From: Halorubrum sp. BOL3-1
GTDB taxonomy: Archaea; Halobacteriota; Halobacteria; Halobacteriales; Haloferacaceae
Direction: 5' to 3'
Length of the DNA stretch: 64,000 nt
Assembly (NCBI RefSeq): GCF_004114375.1
Contig: NZ_CP034692.1
Span: 2,232,001-2,296,000, forward strand
Below the pieces are notes generated by a model. It ran no database searches and was not told the origin of the DNA. It saw nothing but the letters and a program-made list of their open reading frames with translations. Position numbers and translations under genes: made by a program. The stretch's first letter is position 1, and each line of letters begins with the position of its first letter. Positions 43,142 through 52,293 of this stretch are shown here, one piece after another.

Positions 43142-43791
43142 GCGGGGAAGAGACCGAGGCGCCGTCCGAGGAGGACGTCGCCGCCGACGAACCGGATCCG
43201 GACGCGCCCGCGTCCAGCGAGGCCGCGGACGAGAACGCCAAGCTGTTCGACGTCTGGGACGTCACCGAGATCGCCTACGAGGATCCCTCGACGAAGCGGT
43301 ACATGACCGTGACGCCCATCGCGCACACGATGGGTCGCCACGCGTCGAAGCAGTTCAAAAAGAGCGAGATCTCTCTCGTCGAGCGGCTCATCAACCGCCT
43401 GATGCAGACCGATGAGAACACGGGGAAGAAACAGCAGGCGACGCGGATCGTCCGCGACGCCTTCGATATCGTCCACGAGCGGACCGAAGGGAACCCGGTC
43501 CAGATCCTCGTGACGGCCGTCGAAAACGCCGCGCCCCGCGAGGAGACCGTCCGCCTGAAGTACGGCGGGATTTCGGTCCCGAAGGCCGTCGATGTCGCGC
43601 CCCAGCGCCGCGTCGACCAGGCGCTGCTGTTCATCTCCGACGGCGTCGCCAACGCGACGTACAAGTCAACGACATCCGCCGCGGAGGCGCTCGCGGACGA
43701 GCTCGTCACGGCCGCGGACTACGACGCCGAGCGCTCCTACTCCATCGCGCAGAAGGAGGAACGCGAGCGCGTCGCCGCCGCGGCCCGCTAA
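43138..43791 (+). CDS. rpsG: Small ribosomal subunit protein uS7
   Basis: 217 residues. An acidic N-terminal extension of about 38 residues, common in haloarchaeal uS7, precedes the conserved body: '[20 protein letters not shown]', '[20 protein letters not shown]' and '[20 protein letters not shown]'. It organises the head of the 30S subunit around the 3' domain of 16S rRNA. It is co-transcribed with rpsL. No elongation factor gene follows directly, unlike the bacterial str operon. Confidence 0.97.
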   Translation: MSGEETEAPSEEDVAADEPDPDAPASSEAADENAKLFDVWDVTEIAYEDPSTKRYMTVTPIAHTMGRHASKQFKKSEISLVERLINRLMQTDENTGKKQQATRIVRDAFDIVHERTEGNPVQILVTAVENAAPREETVRLKYGGISVPKAVDVAPQRRVDQALLFISDGVANATYKSTTSAAEALADELVTAADYDAERSYSIAQKEERERVAAAAR

Positions 43792-44010
43792 CGACGGACT
43801 CCGTTCCTCTCCAACCCGAACTGACGGGTCACGTTTCGCGGTTCTTTCGCTTTCCGACACGCGGAGCGACGGCGCCCGTCCGCGTCGAGAGGCGTGTTTC
43901 ACTCAGTGAGAGCCACGACAGACAGCGGGAGTAGATACATCTGATCGGTGGGAATGAGACCGTATTTAAACGGATTGTGAGCGACTGTGACGGGTATTTA
44001 TAAAAGCGGT

Positions 44011-44107
44011 GCGGTGGCGCGCGCCTCCGGCGGCCGCGAGGGGCGCGTGCGAGGGAGTCGCCGGCGGCGATAGCCGCCAGCGACGAGGCCGGGGAGGTGT
44101 GAGGCTG
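44011..44107 (-). repeat. Dispersed palindromic element, type A copy (minus orientation)
   Basis: On the minus strand it carries CCTCACACCTCCCCGGCC, then TCGTCGCT, a GGCGGCTATCGCCGCC hairpin, GACTCCCTCGC, and ends GGCGCGCGCCACCG. It lies in the 730-nt gene-free interval between rpsG and aconitase, next to a type B copy. The rest of that interval (43792-44010 and 44231-44520) shows no gene. Confidence 0.7.
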
Positions 44108-44133
44108 CGGTCGCGGGGCGGGATTCAAAATGG

Positions 44134-44230
44134 CAGCCATGAGGCCGGCGTACGCTCGCTGCGCTCCTCGCTCGGTCGCTTTCGCTCCCTCGTTGCGGTG
44201 CTTGCCTCGCCTACGCCGGCCTCATGGCTG
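44134..44230. repeat. Type B palindromic element with 19-bp perfect arms
   Basis: Arms CAGCCATGAGGCCGGCGTA (44134-44152) and its exact reverse complement (44212-44230). The centre contains CTCGCTGCGCTCCTCG and CGGTGCTT, both shared with the copy at 53928. It is paired with the type A element at 44011; read on the minus strand, B precedes A as it does at 53928-54168. Confidence 0.75.
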
Positions 44231-44521
44231 GGGCTTTGGAGGCGTTCGTCACCGATCAGTAGTCAACGATTTATAGGTAAGCGACCGGGGTTTTGTAGGC
44301 CGTTACCGCAGAGCCGCCGGTCGCTTATAAACTGCCGACAGCAACACCGCCCGATCACGTATAAACAACCACTCCACAACCGTGTGATACCCACTCTCGC
44401 CCTCTATCACGCCCGTAGCGGCGCCGATCCGTCGATCCGTACAGCCACCGCTGAAAGGTGAGACGCCGAAAAATCGGAAAGACGGGTGTCCGAACTGCGC
44501 GTCGCTCGCGGGACAGCGCGC

Positions 44522-46507
44522 TCAGTCGTCGGCCGGCGCCGCGCCGGAACCGTCGTCGGCGTGCTGCTGTTTGACCCACGAGAGCTTGCCGCCCGCCGAG
44601 AGGATCTCGCGTTCGCGCTCGGACGCGTCGAGGTCGGCGGTGAACTCCCACTCGTCGTTGACGCTCACGGTGAACTCCTCCTGTCCGGAGGTGACGCCCG
44701 CGGGCACATCGTCGACGATCTGGAGGTCGTCGCCCTGGTCGATCTTCTCGTACGTCTCCGCGTCGATCGCCAGCGGGACGATGCCGAAGTTGAACAGGTT
44801 CGCCTTGTGGATGCGGGCGAAGCTCTGCGCGAAGACCGCCTCGATGCCGAGGAACATCGGACAGAGAGCGGCGTGTTCGCGCGAGGAGCCCTGACCGTAG
44901 TTCTCGCCGGCCACGAGGACGCCGCCGTCGCCCTCCAGCGCGCGCTCAGCGAACGTGTCGTCGACGCGCGCGAGCGTGAACTCGGAGAGCTTCTCGATGT
45001 TCGAGCGGAACTTCAGGATGTCCGCCGTCGCCGGGATGATGTGGTCGGTGGTGATGTTGTCCTTCATCTTGAGGAGCGCCTCGCCGCCGTCCACGTCGAT
45101 CCCGTTTTTGATCGGCACGTCCCCGATGTTCGGTCCCTTGACGAGACCGTCGTCGATCGCCTCGTCGGGCGAGATGATGTCGTTGTCGTCTCTCCCCATA
45201 CCGGGACCGTACTTCGTCCCCATCTCCAGGCCGGGCGCCTCGAGGTCACCAAGTTCGTCGGCCAGGTCGCGTGGGTCGACGATCTCGCCGGTGATGGCCG
45301 CCGCGGTGGCGACTTCGGGCGAGCAGAGGAAGACGGAGTCGTCCTCGATGCCGGAGCGACCCTCGAAGTTGCGGTTGAAGGTGCGTAGCGAGACGGAGTC
45401 GGAGGCAGGCACGTGGCCGATACCGATGCACGCGCCGCAGGTCGCCTCGGAGAAGTTGACGCCGGCCGCCATCATCTCCGCGGTCCAGCCCTCGCGGGCC
45501 AGCATCTCGGAGGCCTGCTTGGAGCCGGGCGCGACGATCATCTCGGTGCCTTTGTTGACCTCGCGGCCCTCCAGCATCTTCGCGCTGGGGAGGACGTCCT
45601 CGTAGGCGCCGTTGGTACAGGATCCGACGATGACCTGCTCGACCTCGGTGCCCTCGTACTCGCTGACGGGAGCGACGTTGTCGGGCATCGACGGTGCGGC
45701 CACGAGCGGTTCCATCTCCGAGAGGTCGACCTCGACCGTTTCCGCGTACTCGGCGTCGTCGTCGGATTCGAGCTCGACGAACTCCGCCTCGCGGTCCTGG
45801 CGAGCGAGCCAGTCTCTGGTCTTCTCGTCGGTGCCGAAGATAGAGGAGGTGGCGCCGAGCTCGGTGCCCATGTTGGTGATCGTCGTCCGCTCGGGGACGG
45901 ACAGGGCGTCGGCGCCCGGGCCGGTGTACTCTAACACCTTGCCGACGCCGCCCTTGACGGTGAGCTCGCGGAGCAGGTGGAGGATCACGTCCTTGGCGGT
46001 CGCCCACTCGGGGAGCTCCCCGTCGAGGTGGACGTTGACGACCTCGGGCATCTCGACGTAGTAGGGGCCGCCGCCCATCGCGACGGCGATGTCGAGCCCG
46101 CCGGCGCCGATCGCGAGCTCGCCGAGCCCACCGGGGGTCGGCGAGTGCGAGTCGGAGCCGAGCAGGGTCTTGCCGGGCGCCGCGAAGTTCTCCTTGTGGA
46201 CCTGGTGGCAGATCCCGTTGCCGGGCCGGGAGAAGTACGCGCCGTACGTGCCGGCCGCAGAGCGGAGGAAGCGGTGGTCGTCGGTGTTCTTGAAGTCGAA
46301 CTGGTACGTCTGGTGGTCGCAGTACTGCGCCGCGAGTTCCGTCTGGATCTCGTCCAGCTCCAGCGCCTCGAACTGGAGCCACACCATCGTCCCCGTGGTG
46401 TCCTGTGTCAGCACCTGGTCGATCTCGATACCGATCTCCTCGCCGGGCGTCAGCTCGCCCTCGACGAGATGGTTACCGAGGATCTTCTCCGTAATCGTTT
46501 GTCCCAT
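44522..46507 (-). CDS. acn: Aconitate hydratase
   Basis: 661 residues. Interconverts citrate and isocitrate in the TCA cycle. Iron-sulfur cluster ligands lie in 'VGSCTNGAYEDV' (about residue 295) and 'CGACIGIGHVPA' (about 355). Substrate and swivel-domain motifs include 'LLGSDSHSPTPGGLGELAIG', 'DHIIPA' and 'AGENYGQGSSREHAAL'. Length and order match the archaeal mitochondrial-type aconitase with the swivel domain at the C-terminus. Monocistronic with a strong TATA box. Confidence 0.96.
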   Translation of the reverse strand: MGQTITEKILGNHLVEGELTPGEEIGIEIDQVLTQDTTGTMVWLQFEALELDEIQTELAAQYCDHQTYQFDFKNTDDHRFLRSAAGTYGAYFSRPGNGICHQVHKENFAAPGKTLLGSDSHSPTPGGLGELAIGAGGLDIAVAMGGGPYYVEMPEVVNVHLDGELPEWATAKDVILHLLRELTVKGGVGKVLEYTGPGADALSVPERTTITNMGTELGATSSIFGTDEKTRDWLARQDREAEFVELESDDDAEYAETVEVDLSEMEPLVAAPSMPDNVAPVSEYEGTEVEQVIVGSCTNGAYEDVLPSAKMLEGREVNKGTEMIVAPGSKQASEMLAREGWTAEMMAAGVNFSEATCGACIGIGHVPASDSVSLRTFNRNFEGRSGIEDDSVFLCSPEVATAAAITGEIVDPRDLADELGDLEAPGLEMGTKYGPGMGRDDNDIISPDEAIDDGLVKGPNIGDVPIKNGIDVDGGEALLKMKDNITTDHIIPATADILKFRSNIEKLSEFTLARVDDTFAERALEGDGGVLVAGENYGQGSSREHAALCPMFLGIEAVFAQSFARIHKANLFNFGIVPLAIDAETYEKIDQGDDLQIVDDVPAGVTSGQEEFTVSVNDEWEFTADLDASEREREILSAGGKLSWVKQQHADDGSGAAPADD

Positions 46508-46530
46508 ATCACGCGGAGATGACTCTCCCG

Positions 46531-46540
46531 TGGATATAAA
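46531..46540 (-). promoter_or_regulatory. TATA-like box for acn
   Basis: The minus strand reads TTTATATCCA, centred about 29 nt before the ATG at 46507. It is a strong leaderless promoter candidate. Confidence 0.7.
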
Positions 46541-46782
46541 ACCCGCGAGTTTCCCGAAGATCGACCGTGTTAGACCCCGCGATGCGGCAACCTTCGCTTC
46601 GATCTTCGCGTGCTACCGCCCATCATGAAATACGTAGCCGTGCCGAGTATTTTAGGTCATTAAACGTCTGAAACGAGCGAAATCGGGCGTCTCGGCGGTT
46701 CCAGAGAGGCCCGCCGCTTCGACCGCGATCCTCCCGGTGCGCGGGCGACACCGTTTAGGCTCGCCCGCGGTTCCGAACGCGC

Positions 46783-47256
46783 ATGTTCGACTCGGGAGCC
46801 GCGGTCGCGGCGGCGCTGGCGACGGCGGGCGCCGACCTCGACGACGCGCAACGACAGCCGAACGGCGTCGACCTCACCGTCGACGCGGTGTTCGAGCCGA
46901 CGGAGCCGGGATTTATCGGGCGTGACGGGAAACGCGTGGCCGAGCGGCGCGAACTGGAACCGGCGGACGGTCGCTATCGACTCGATCGGGGAACCTACAT
47001 CGTCCGATACGGCGAGCCGGTGCGGATCCCGGAGGAGCGTATCGGGTTCGTCCTCCCGCGCTCGACGCTGCTCCGGAACGGCTGTACCCTCGACACCGCC
47101 GTCTGGGACGCGGGTTACGAGGGCGTCGGTGAGGGACGGCTCGACGCCGGCCACCCGATCGAGATCGAGCCGGGCTCGCGGATCGCCCAACTCGTCCTCG
47201 CCAACGCCGACCACGAGGGGACCTACGACGGCGACTATCAGGGCGAACGGCTCTGA
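46783..47256 (+). CDS. dut: dUTPase/dCTP deaminase-family nucleotidohydrolase
   Basis: 157 residues. The trimeric dUTPase/DCD fold shows 'QPNGVDLTVDAVFEP', 'RIGFVLPRSTLLRNGCTLDT' (phosphate-binding PRSTLLRNG), 'AVWDAGYEGVGEGRLD' (the uracil-pocket hairpin with Asp and Tyr) and 'GSRIAQLVLANAD' (motif 4). It likely hydrolyses dUTP to dUMP to keep uracil out of DNA. dCTP deaminase activity is not excluded, but the PRSTLLR and DAGYEG pattern favours a dUTPase of the archaeal DCD-like type. Confidence 0.88.
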   Translation: MFDSGAAVAAALATAGADLDDAQRQPNGVDLTVDAVFEPTEPGFIGRDGKRVAERRELEPADGRYRLDRGTYIVRYGEPVRIPEERIGFVLPRSTLLRNGCTLDTAVWDAGYEGVGEGRLDAGHPIEIEPGSRIAQLVLANADHEGTYDGDYQGERL

Positions 47257-47331
47257 GTCGTCGACGCGGCCGGAGCTCCGCCGGTCGATCGGACGGGAGA
47301 TTCATGCCTCGTACACCGCCCGCCGAGGCCG

Positions 47332-47712
47332 TCACTCCTCGGACGCGGACCAGTCGCCGCCCACGCGGTCGATCCCCATCATGTCCTCGCCGGCGTGTTC
47401 GGTGAACACGACCTTACAGTTCGGCTCGTGGACGCCGAACGCCTCCACCGCGTGTTCCATGACCGCCAGCGCGAACGCGCGCTTGTACGCGAACGGTCGC
47501 CCCTCGCGGACCTCGGCGTCGAGGAACAGCAGCGGTCCCTCCACCTCGCGCCCGATCGCTATTGCCGAGGGCTCGCGTTCCGCGATCGTCACGGCGACGT
47601 GCCCCGTCGTCGTCTCCATCTCGTCGGCGTACCGGTCGGTGACGAAGTCGACGAACGACTCGCGCTCCGCGGGCGACAGCGACAGCGTCGTCGCGAACTG
47701 TAACAGCGGCAT
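47332..47712 (-). CDS. Tautomerase-superfamily protein
   Basis: 126 residues. It begins Met-Pro, placing the catalytic N-terminal proline of the tautomerase superfamily at the mature N-terminus. The fold is MIF/5-carboxymethyl-2-hydroxymuconate isomerase-like: 'PLLQFATTLSLSPAERESFV', 'GHVAVTIAEREPSAIAIGRE' and 'KRAFALAVMEHAVEAFGVHE'. The natural substrate is unknown; many relatives have only promiscuous keto-enol tautomerase activity. It is probably monocistronic. Confidence 0.75.
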   Translation of the reverse strand: MPLLQFATTLSLSPAERESFVDFVTDRYADEMETTTGHVAVTIAEREPSAIAIGREVEGPLLFLDAEVREGRPFAYKRAFALAVMEHAVEAFGVHEPNCKVVFTEHAGEDMMGIDRVGGDWSASEE

Positions 47713-47805
47713 ACCTCACGCTCGACGGGATCGGACTTCGTCCTGTCGGTGGGTAGTTCGGCGTCGACGGACGACCTGCCGCGGTCGCTCGGTAGCTAAA
47801 GGAAC

Positions 47806-47851
47806 GAACGGCACGCCCGTGCCGGGAAAAGGTGGCACGGGCGTGTCGTTC
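47806..47851. repeat. 18-bp hairpin with one G-T pair
   Basis: GAACGGCACGCCCGTGCC (47806-47823) faces GGCACGGGCGTGTCGTTC (47834-47851) across a 10-nt loop. The single mismatch is compatible with G-U pairing in RNA. It lies in the 329-nt gap between the tautomerase and the flavin oxidoreductase; no gene is seen there. Confidence 0.7.
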
Positions 47852-47864
47852 TGTAGGTCCCCGC

Positions 47865-47894
47865 TGACGCTTCGGCCCTCCAAGCGAAGCGTCA
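47865..47894. repeat. Second, 10-bp hairpin beside the first
   Basis: TGACGCTTCG (47865-47874) and CGAAGCGTCA (47885-47894) are exact inverted arms with a 10-nt loop, 13 nt after the preceding hairpin. The two could form a structured RNA or a terminator pair. Confidence 0.6.
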
Positions 47895-48041
47895 CATGAA
47901 GGGCGCAGCGGTAGACACTTAAGGATGCCGGGGGCGGCAGCGCTTTCGTACTAGACAGCGGAGATCCGTTCACAACAGCTCGCTAACAGGGACGGGGAAA
48001 ACCCGACTGCGGTCTCGGCGGATGAGCCTCTCGCGCTCGCG

Positions 48042-49412
48042 CTACTGCCGCGCGGGATGGTCCGCGCGGAGCCGCGACTGCCCCTCGCCGAGGAGCCGCT
48101 CGCGCAGCGTCCCGCCCGCGGGCCCGGCGCCCGCCTCTGGAACGAGTCCCCGCTCGCGGAGCTCCGGGACGACGAGGTCGACGAAGTCGACGAGCGAGTC
48201 GGGCCGGACGATCTCCTTGACGTTGAACCCGTGGACGCCCACCTCCTCGTGCCAGTGTTGGAGCCCGTCGGCGACCTGCTCCGGGGTACCGACGAGTTTC
48301 GGTGAGGTGGTGCCGAGCCCGCAGAACTCCGCGACCTCGCGGACCGTCCACGCGCGGTCGGGCTGGGCCTTCGTGAACGCGTTCATCGTCCCCTGGATCG
48401 CGTCCGTCTCGATGTGTTCGACCTTCTGGTCGGGGTCGAGCTCGGAGAGGTCCATGTCGAGGAACCCGGACAGCAGCGCGAGCGTCGCCTCGACGTCGAC
48501 GTGGCGCTTGTACTCCTCGTACTTCGCCTCCGCGAGCGCCCGCGTCTCCCCGACGACCGGAACCACGCCGACAAAAAAGCGGAGGCTCTCCGGGTCGCGG
48601 CCGGCGTCGGCCGCGCGCGACTTCACGTCCTCCATGTACTCGACGACGCCCTCCTCGGTCGGCTGGCTGGCGAAGACGGCCTCGGCGTTGCGCGCGGCGA
48701 AGTCGCGGCCGTAGTCCGAAGAGCCGGCCTGGTACACGACGGGAGTGCGCTGGGGCGACGGCTCGCAGCCGTGCGGCCCCGGCACCGAGAAGTGGTCGCC
48801 TTCGTGGTCGATCGCCGAGACCTTCTCCGGGTCGCTGTACCGCCCGGTCTCGCGGTCGACCTCGACCGCGTCGTCCTCCCAGGAGTCCTCCCACAGCTTG
48901 TAACAGACGTCGAGGAACTCGTCGGCGCGGTCGTAGCGCGTCCCCTTGTCCATCCGCTCCGAGAGCCCGAGGTTCGTCGCGGCCGACTCCAGGTAGGAGG
49001 TGACCACGTTGAGCGCGATCCGCCCGTCGGTGAGGTGATCGAGCGTCGAGAACTCCCGCGCGAGTTGGTAGGGGTGGGTGTACGTCGTCGAGCGCGTCAC
49101 CGCGAAGCCGAGCTCGTCGGTGACCTCCGCCATCGCGGGCACGACGAGCTGCGGGTCGTTCGCGGGCGTCTGGACCGCCCTCTCAACGGCGACCTCGCGG
49201 TCGTCGCCGTACACGTCGTAGACCCCGCGGACGTCCGCGAAAAACACGGCGTCGAAGCCGCCGCGCTCGGCGGTGCGTGCCACCTCGGTCCAGTACTCGC
49301 GGTCGGCGTAGTCCGCCGACCGGTCGCCGGGGTACCGCCACGACCCGGGCGAGACGTGCTCGACCGAGGACATGGTGAAGAGGTTGAGATGCAGGTGATC
49401 GGACACGGACAC
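48042..49412 (-). CDS. LLM-class flavin-dependent monooxygenase (NtaA/DszA type)
   Basis: 456 residues, the length of the nitrilotriacetate/dibenzothiophene-sulfone monooxygenase group rather than shorter luciferase-like proteins. Motifs: 'HLHLNLFTMSSVEHVSPGSW', 'ARTAERGGFDAVFFADVRGV', 'FAVTRSTTYTHPYQLAREFS', 'LTDGRIALNVVTS', and 'PVVYQAGSSDYGRDFAARNA' (flavin phosphate binding). It uses reduced FMN from a separate reductase, not seen nearby, to oxidise a small organic, possibly organosulfur, substrate. A TATA-like box (GTATAACCC) lies about 25 nt before the ATG. Confidence 0.85.
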   Translation of the reverse strand: MSVSDHLHLNLFTMSSVEHVSPGSWRYPGDRSADYADREYWTEVARTAERGGFDAVFFADVRGVYDVYGDDREVAVERAVQTPANDPQLVVPAMAEVTDELGFAVTRSTTYTHPYQLAREFSTLDHLTDGRIALNVVTSYLESAATNLGLSERMDKGTRYDRADEFLDVCYKLWEDSWEDDAVEVDRETGRYSDPEKVSAIDHEGDHFSVPGPHGCEPSPQRTPVVYQAGSSDYGRDFAARNAEAVFASQPTEEGVVEYMEDVKSRAADAGRDPESLRFFVGVVPVVGETRALAEAKYEEYKRHVDVEATLALLSGFLDMDLSELDPDQKVEHIETDAIQGTMNAFTKAQPDRAWTVREVAEFCGLGTTSPKLVGTPEQVADGLQHWHEEVGVHGFNVKEIVRPDSLVDFVDLVVPELRERGLVPEAGAGPAGGTLRERLLGEGQSRLRADHPARQ

Positions 49413-49505
49413 CCGTACGCGCTCCCGGGTTATACGGACACAGGAAGTGGCGTCACTTGTCGCGGTCGCGGACGGTCCGTCCGCGGGGGTGTGGGAGCGA
49501 GCGCG

Positions 49506-49916
49506 CTACGCCGAGGCCGGCTCCGGCGAGGAGACGTACGCGGCGAAATCGGAGGTGGTGATGATGCCGATGGGAACGTCGCCGTCGACGACCGGCACGT
49601 GGTGGAAACCGTGTTCGAGCATCGTCGCGGCGACCGTCGACACGTCGTCCTGCGCGCCCGTAGTGACCGGGTCCGACGTCATGTACCGCTCGACGGTCGT
49701 CTCGGCCTTCGGCTGGCTCTTCGCGACGATGTCGACGAAGTCCGTGGAAGTGAGGATCCCGACGAGCGCCCCGTCGGCCTCGTCGACGACGAGGACGGAG
49801 CTGATATCGTTCTCGAGCAGCACGGCGGCCGCGTCCTCGACCAGCGTGCCCGGCGTCACCGTGTGGAGGTCCGTCGACATCAGTCGCGCCACGAAGACGT
49901 CTTCGATCTCGTCCAT
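49506..49916 (-). CDS. Two-CBS-domain protein
   Basis: 136 residues made up of a Bateman pair. CBS1: 'LMSTDLHTVTPGTLVEDAAA' and 'GILTSTDFVDIVAK'. CBS2: 'YMTSDPVTTGAQDDVSTVAA' and 'IGIITTSDFAAYV'. Such stand-alone pairs bind adenine nucleotides and regulate partner proteins. Which partner is not indicated by the context. It follows the DUF5787 gene on the same strand with a 34-nt gap and may be co-transcribed. Confidence 0.92.
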   Translation of the reverse strand: MDEIEDVFVARLMSTDLHTVTPGTLVEDAAAVLLENDISSVLVVDEADGALVGILTSTDFVDIVAKSQPKAETTVERYMTSDPVTTGAQDDVSTVAATMLEHGFHHVPVVDGDVPIGIITTSDFAAYVSSPEPASA

Positions 49917-49950
49917 ACCGGGGAAACCCGCCGTCGCCGTATAAGCGTTC

Positions 49951-50907
49951 TCACAGATACCGCGAGAGTCCCGACTGCCGGCGCGGGCCGCCTCCGTCGG
50001 GAGCGGCGACCCACGCGGTTCGCTCGTCCCGGAGGCGCTCTCCCTCCGCGTCCGGCGGGTCGGCGGGCTCGAAGGCGGGACAGCCCCCCCCGCACTCGCG
50101 GCCGGGGTCGACCACGCGGTCGAAGTGGGCACAGCGCGGCCGCCCGTCGTCGGTCGGCTCGCCGTGCGCGCACGGCGGCGGGTCGGGGCGCCACCCCTTC
50201 CCGTACGCCCGCTCCGCGACCCGGCGGCGCTTGCGGGCCTTCGCGTCGGGGTCGACGAGCGCGACGTCGGTGCGGGAGGGGCGCTCGTCCCGTATCTCGA
50301 CTCCCGGGGCGACCGGGTCGAGCGGCGTCGCCTCGCGGACCACCTCGCGCTCGCCCGTCTCGGGGTCGAACCGCCAGACGCCGACCGCCTCCGGAATACG
50401 GTTGAGGTGCGCGCGGGTCACGTAGGAAGCGGTCGTGAGGACGACCTCGTCGAACAGGCCGATGGCGACGTCGTACCGCAGCTGAGCCTCGAGGTCGCCG
50501 GGCGTTCCGAGGTCGGGCTTGTTCTCGACGGCGACCAGGTCCTCGACCCAGTCGTCCGGGTAGCGCGCGGTCGCGCGTACGACCGGTCGCCCGTCCCGTC
50601 GCTCGCGTTCGAGGTAGCCGACTTCGACCGCGCGGTCGACGACGTCGTTGACTCGCTCCGGAGAGAGGTCGAAGGCGTCGGTAACGGGCACGGCCTCGCC
50701 CGGGCCGACGGCGGCTTCGACGGCCGGATCGGGGATCCGGTCTGCGGCGATCGCGGCGCGCTCGTCGAAGGTCGGTCCGGGTCGCAGGAGGCAGACGTCG
50801 ACGATCCGGGTCCCGGGCGTGGCGACGCCCGCGCCGAGCTGCCGGGCGACGACGCGGTCCGGAGATTCGAGCGCGGCGCAAAGCGCCAGCTCGAACCGAT
50901 ACTCCAT
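49951..50907 (-). CDS. Haloarchaeal DUF5787-type protein
   Basis: 318 residues. The N-terminus 'EYRFELALCAALESPDRVVA' fits my memory of haloarchaeal DUF5787. The middle has a wHTH-like stretch ('LSPERVNDVVDRAVEVGYLE') and 'DLVAVENKPDLGTPGDLEAQ', which resembles a restriction-endonuclease-like core (E-x-K with preceding acidic residue). The C-terminal part is Cys-rich (CAHGEPTDDGRPRCAHFD, then CGGGCPAF) and may bind zinc. A nuclease or nucleic-acid role is possible but unproven. Confidence 0.65.
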   Translation of the reverse strand: MEYRFELALCAALESPDRVVARQLGAGVATPGTRIVDVCLLRPGPTFDERAAIAADRIPDPAVEAAVGPGEAVPVTDAFDLSPERVNDVVDRAVEVGYLERERRDGRPVVRATARYPDDWVEDLVAVENKPDLGTPGDLEAQLRYDVAIGLFDEVVLTTASYVTRAHLNRIPEAVGVWRFDPETGEREVVREATPLDPVAPGVEIRDERPSRTDVALVDPDAKARKRRRVAERAYGKGWRPDPPPCAHGEPTDDGRPRCAHFDRVVDPGRECGGGCPAFEPADPPDAEGERLRDERTAWVAAPDGGGPRRQSGLSRYL

Positions 50908-51036
50908 GTCGGGCAATGGGACGCAGCGGGCTAAAGCGCGTCGGCGTCCCCCGTCGACTCCCGTTCCCGCTCGTTTCTGGGTCACCTCTCTCCCCCCGGT
51001 CGAAACCGGTATTCCCCGGCGGTCCCTACGGCGACC

Positions 51037-51420
51037 ATGCGCCGGGTCACCCGGAATCTCTTCGTCGCCATCGCCTTGGTCGTCGTCGCGCTGCTCGCGC
51101 TCGGCGCGCTGCCGAGCTACCTCGGGAGCGGCGACCCCTACTACCTCACCGTCGAGCCGATCGAGACGAACGACACCGCCGCCGACGTGAACAACGTCTC
51201 CGACCGGCGGTACCCGTTCCTGATCGGCGCGATCGCGAGCGACGACGGTCGCTCCGAGGGGTATCAGACCGGTCCCTTCGGAATGAAGGAGTGGTTCACG
51301 CACACGCCGTTCGACGAGGTCGACGCCCTCACGCAGCAGGTTCCCGACGCCGCGACCGAGAGCGGCGTGCGGGTGCGTCGCGACGGCCAGGTCTACCGCG
51401 CGGAGGTGATCCGCCCGTGA
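51037..51420 (+). CDS. Small membrane-anchored haloarchaeal protein
   Basis: 127 residues. Residues 8-26 form a single hydrophobic helix ('LFVAIALVVVALLALGALPS') that acts as signal anchor, and the rest is a small soluble domain ('GDPYYLTVEPIETNDTAADV', 'YPFLIGAIASDDGRSEGYQT'). No family was recognised. Its stop overlaps the NUDIX gene's GTG start by four bases, so the two are co-translated. Confidence 0.65.
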   Translation: MRRVTRNLFVAIALVVVALLALGALPSYLGSGDPYYLTVEPIETNDTAADVNNVSDRRYPFLIGAIASDDGRSEGYQTGPFGMKEWFTHTPFDEVDALTQQVPDAATESGVRVRRDGQVYRAEVIRP

Positions 51421-52097
51421 CGAATCGCGGAATCGACGACACGGCGGACGAGAGCAACGCGACCGGCAATGCGCCGGCCGGCGACGCTCGCGCGGACCGC
51501 CGCCGCGCCGCCGCCGACCTCCGCGACCTCTCCGCCTTCTCCGACGGTCGGAGCCACTCGCTGCCGGGCGAGCCGGAGTGGCCTGTCCGCGAGGTCGTCG
51601 TCGAGTACGACGAGGGCTGGTTCGTCGGCGGCTACGACCGCGTCGAGCAGCCCGACGGAACGGAGAAGAAGTACTACTGGGCCGAGCTGTCGCCCGCGAC
51701 GGTGATCGTCGCGGTCGCTGACGGCCAGGTGCTGTTCGTCGAGCAGTACCGACCCACCGTGCGGAACACGCAGCTGGAGCTGCCGGCGGGCATCGTCGAG
51801 CGCGGCGAGTCGTACACCGAGGCGGGCGCGCGCGAACTCGCGGAGGAGACGGGCTTCGCGCCGGATTCGACCGCGCTGTTACAGGAGGTGTGGTGTTCGA
51901 CCGGCGTTCTGCGCCACACGCGCGGCTACGTGTTCGCGGAGGGGTTAGAGCCGGTCGACGTCGACCACGACAGCAACGAGTTCCTCACGCCCCGGACGGT
52001 CCCGGTCGAGGAGGCGTTGGAGACCGCTCGGGAGCCGCCCACGAACGACGCGACGCTGGAGGGCCTGCTGTTGGCCGAGCGCGAGGGAGTCTTATAA
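51417..52097 (+). CDS. NUDIX hydrolase, ADP-ribose pyrophosphatase-like
   Basis: 226 residues from a GTG that overlaps the upstream stop. The Nudix box is complete: 'GIVERGESYTEAGARELAEE' then TGF, matching GX5EX7REUXEEXGU with its metal-binding glutamates. The preceding 'QYRPTVRNTQLELPAG' is typical of ADP-ribose/nucleoside-diphosphate-sugar pyrophosphatases. The first 45 or so residues are Asp/Ala/Arg-rich and not part of the fold. It likely clears ADP-ribose or related compounds. Confidence 0.85.
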   Translation: MTNRGIDDTADESNATGNAPAGDARADRRRAAADLRDLSAFSDGRSHSLPGEPEWPVREVVVEYDEGWFVGGYDRVEQPDGTEKKYYWAELSPATVIVAVADGQVLFVEQYRPTVRNTQLELPAGIVERGESYTEAGARELAEETGFAPDSTALLQEVWCSTGVLRHTRGYVFAEGLEPVDVDHDSNEFLTPRTVPVEEALETAREPPTNDATLEGLLLAEREGVL

Positions 52098-52293
52098 TCG
52101 GCCGGCGCCCGCGGGGGCGTCGTTGAGCGCCCGTTGCTCGGCTACCCGTTTGCGTTTGAGGGCGTCATAGGAGTGTTCTCACACCCGGATCAAGACCGCT
52201 CAATACAGGTGAGGCTGTTACCGGAAATAAGCGAGTTCTTGGTGAATTTCGGCCCCGTACTATATCACCTGTCGTGTCGACACTCAAGCGCGG

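Noticed and set aside
49951-50907. DUF5787-type gene plus CBS protein as a defence pair
   Set aside because: The E-x-K-like core is only suggestive of a nuclease, and neither neighbour nor composition marks a defence island.
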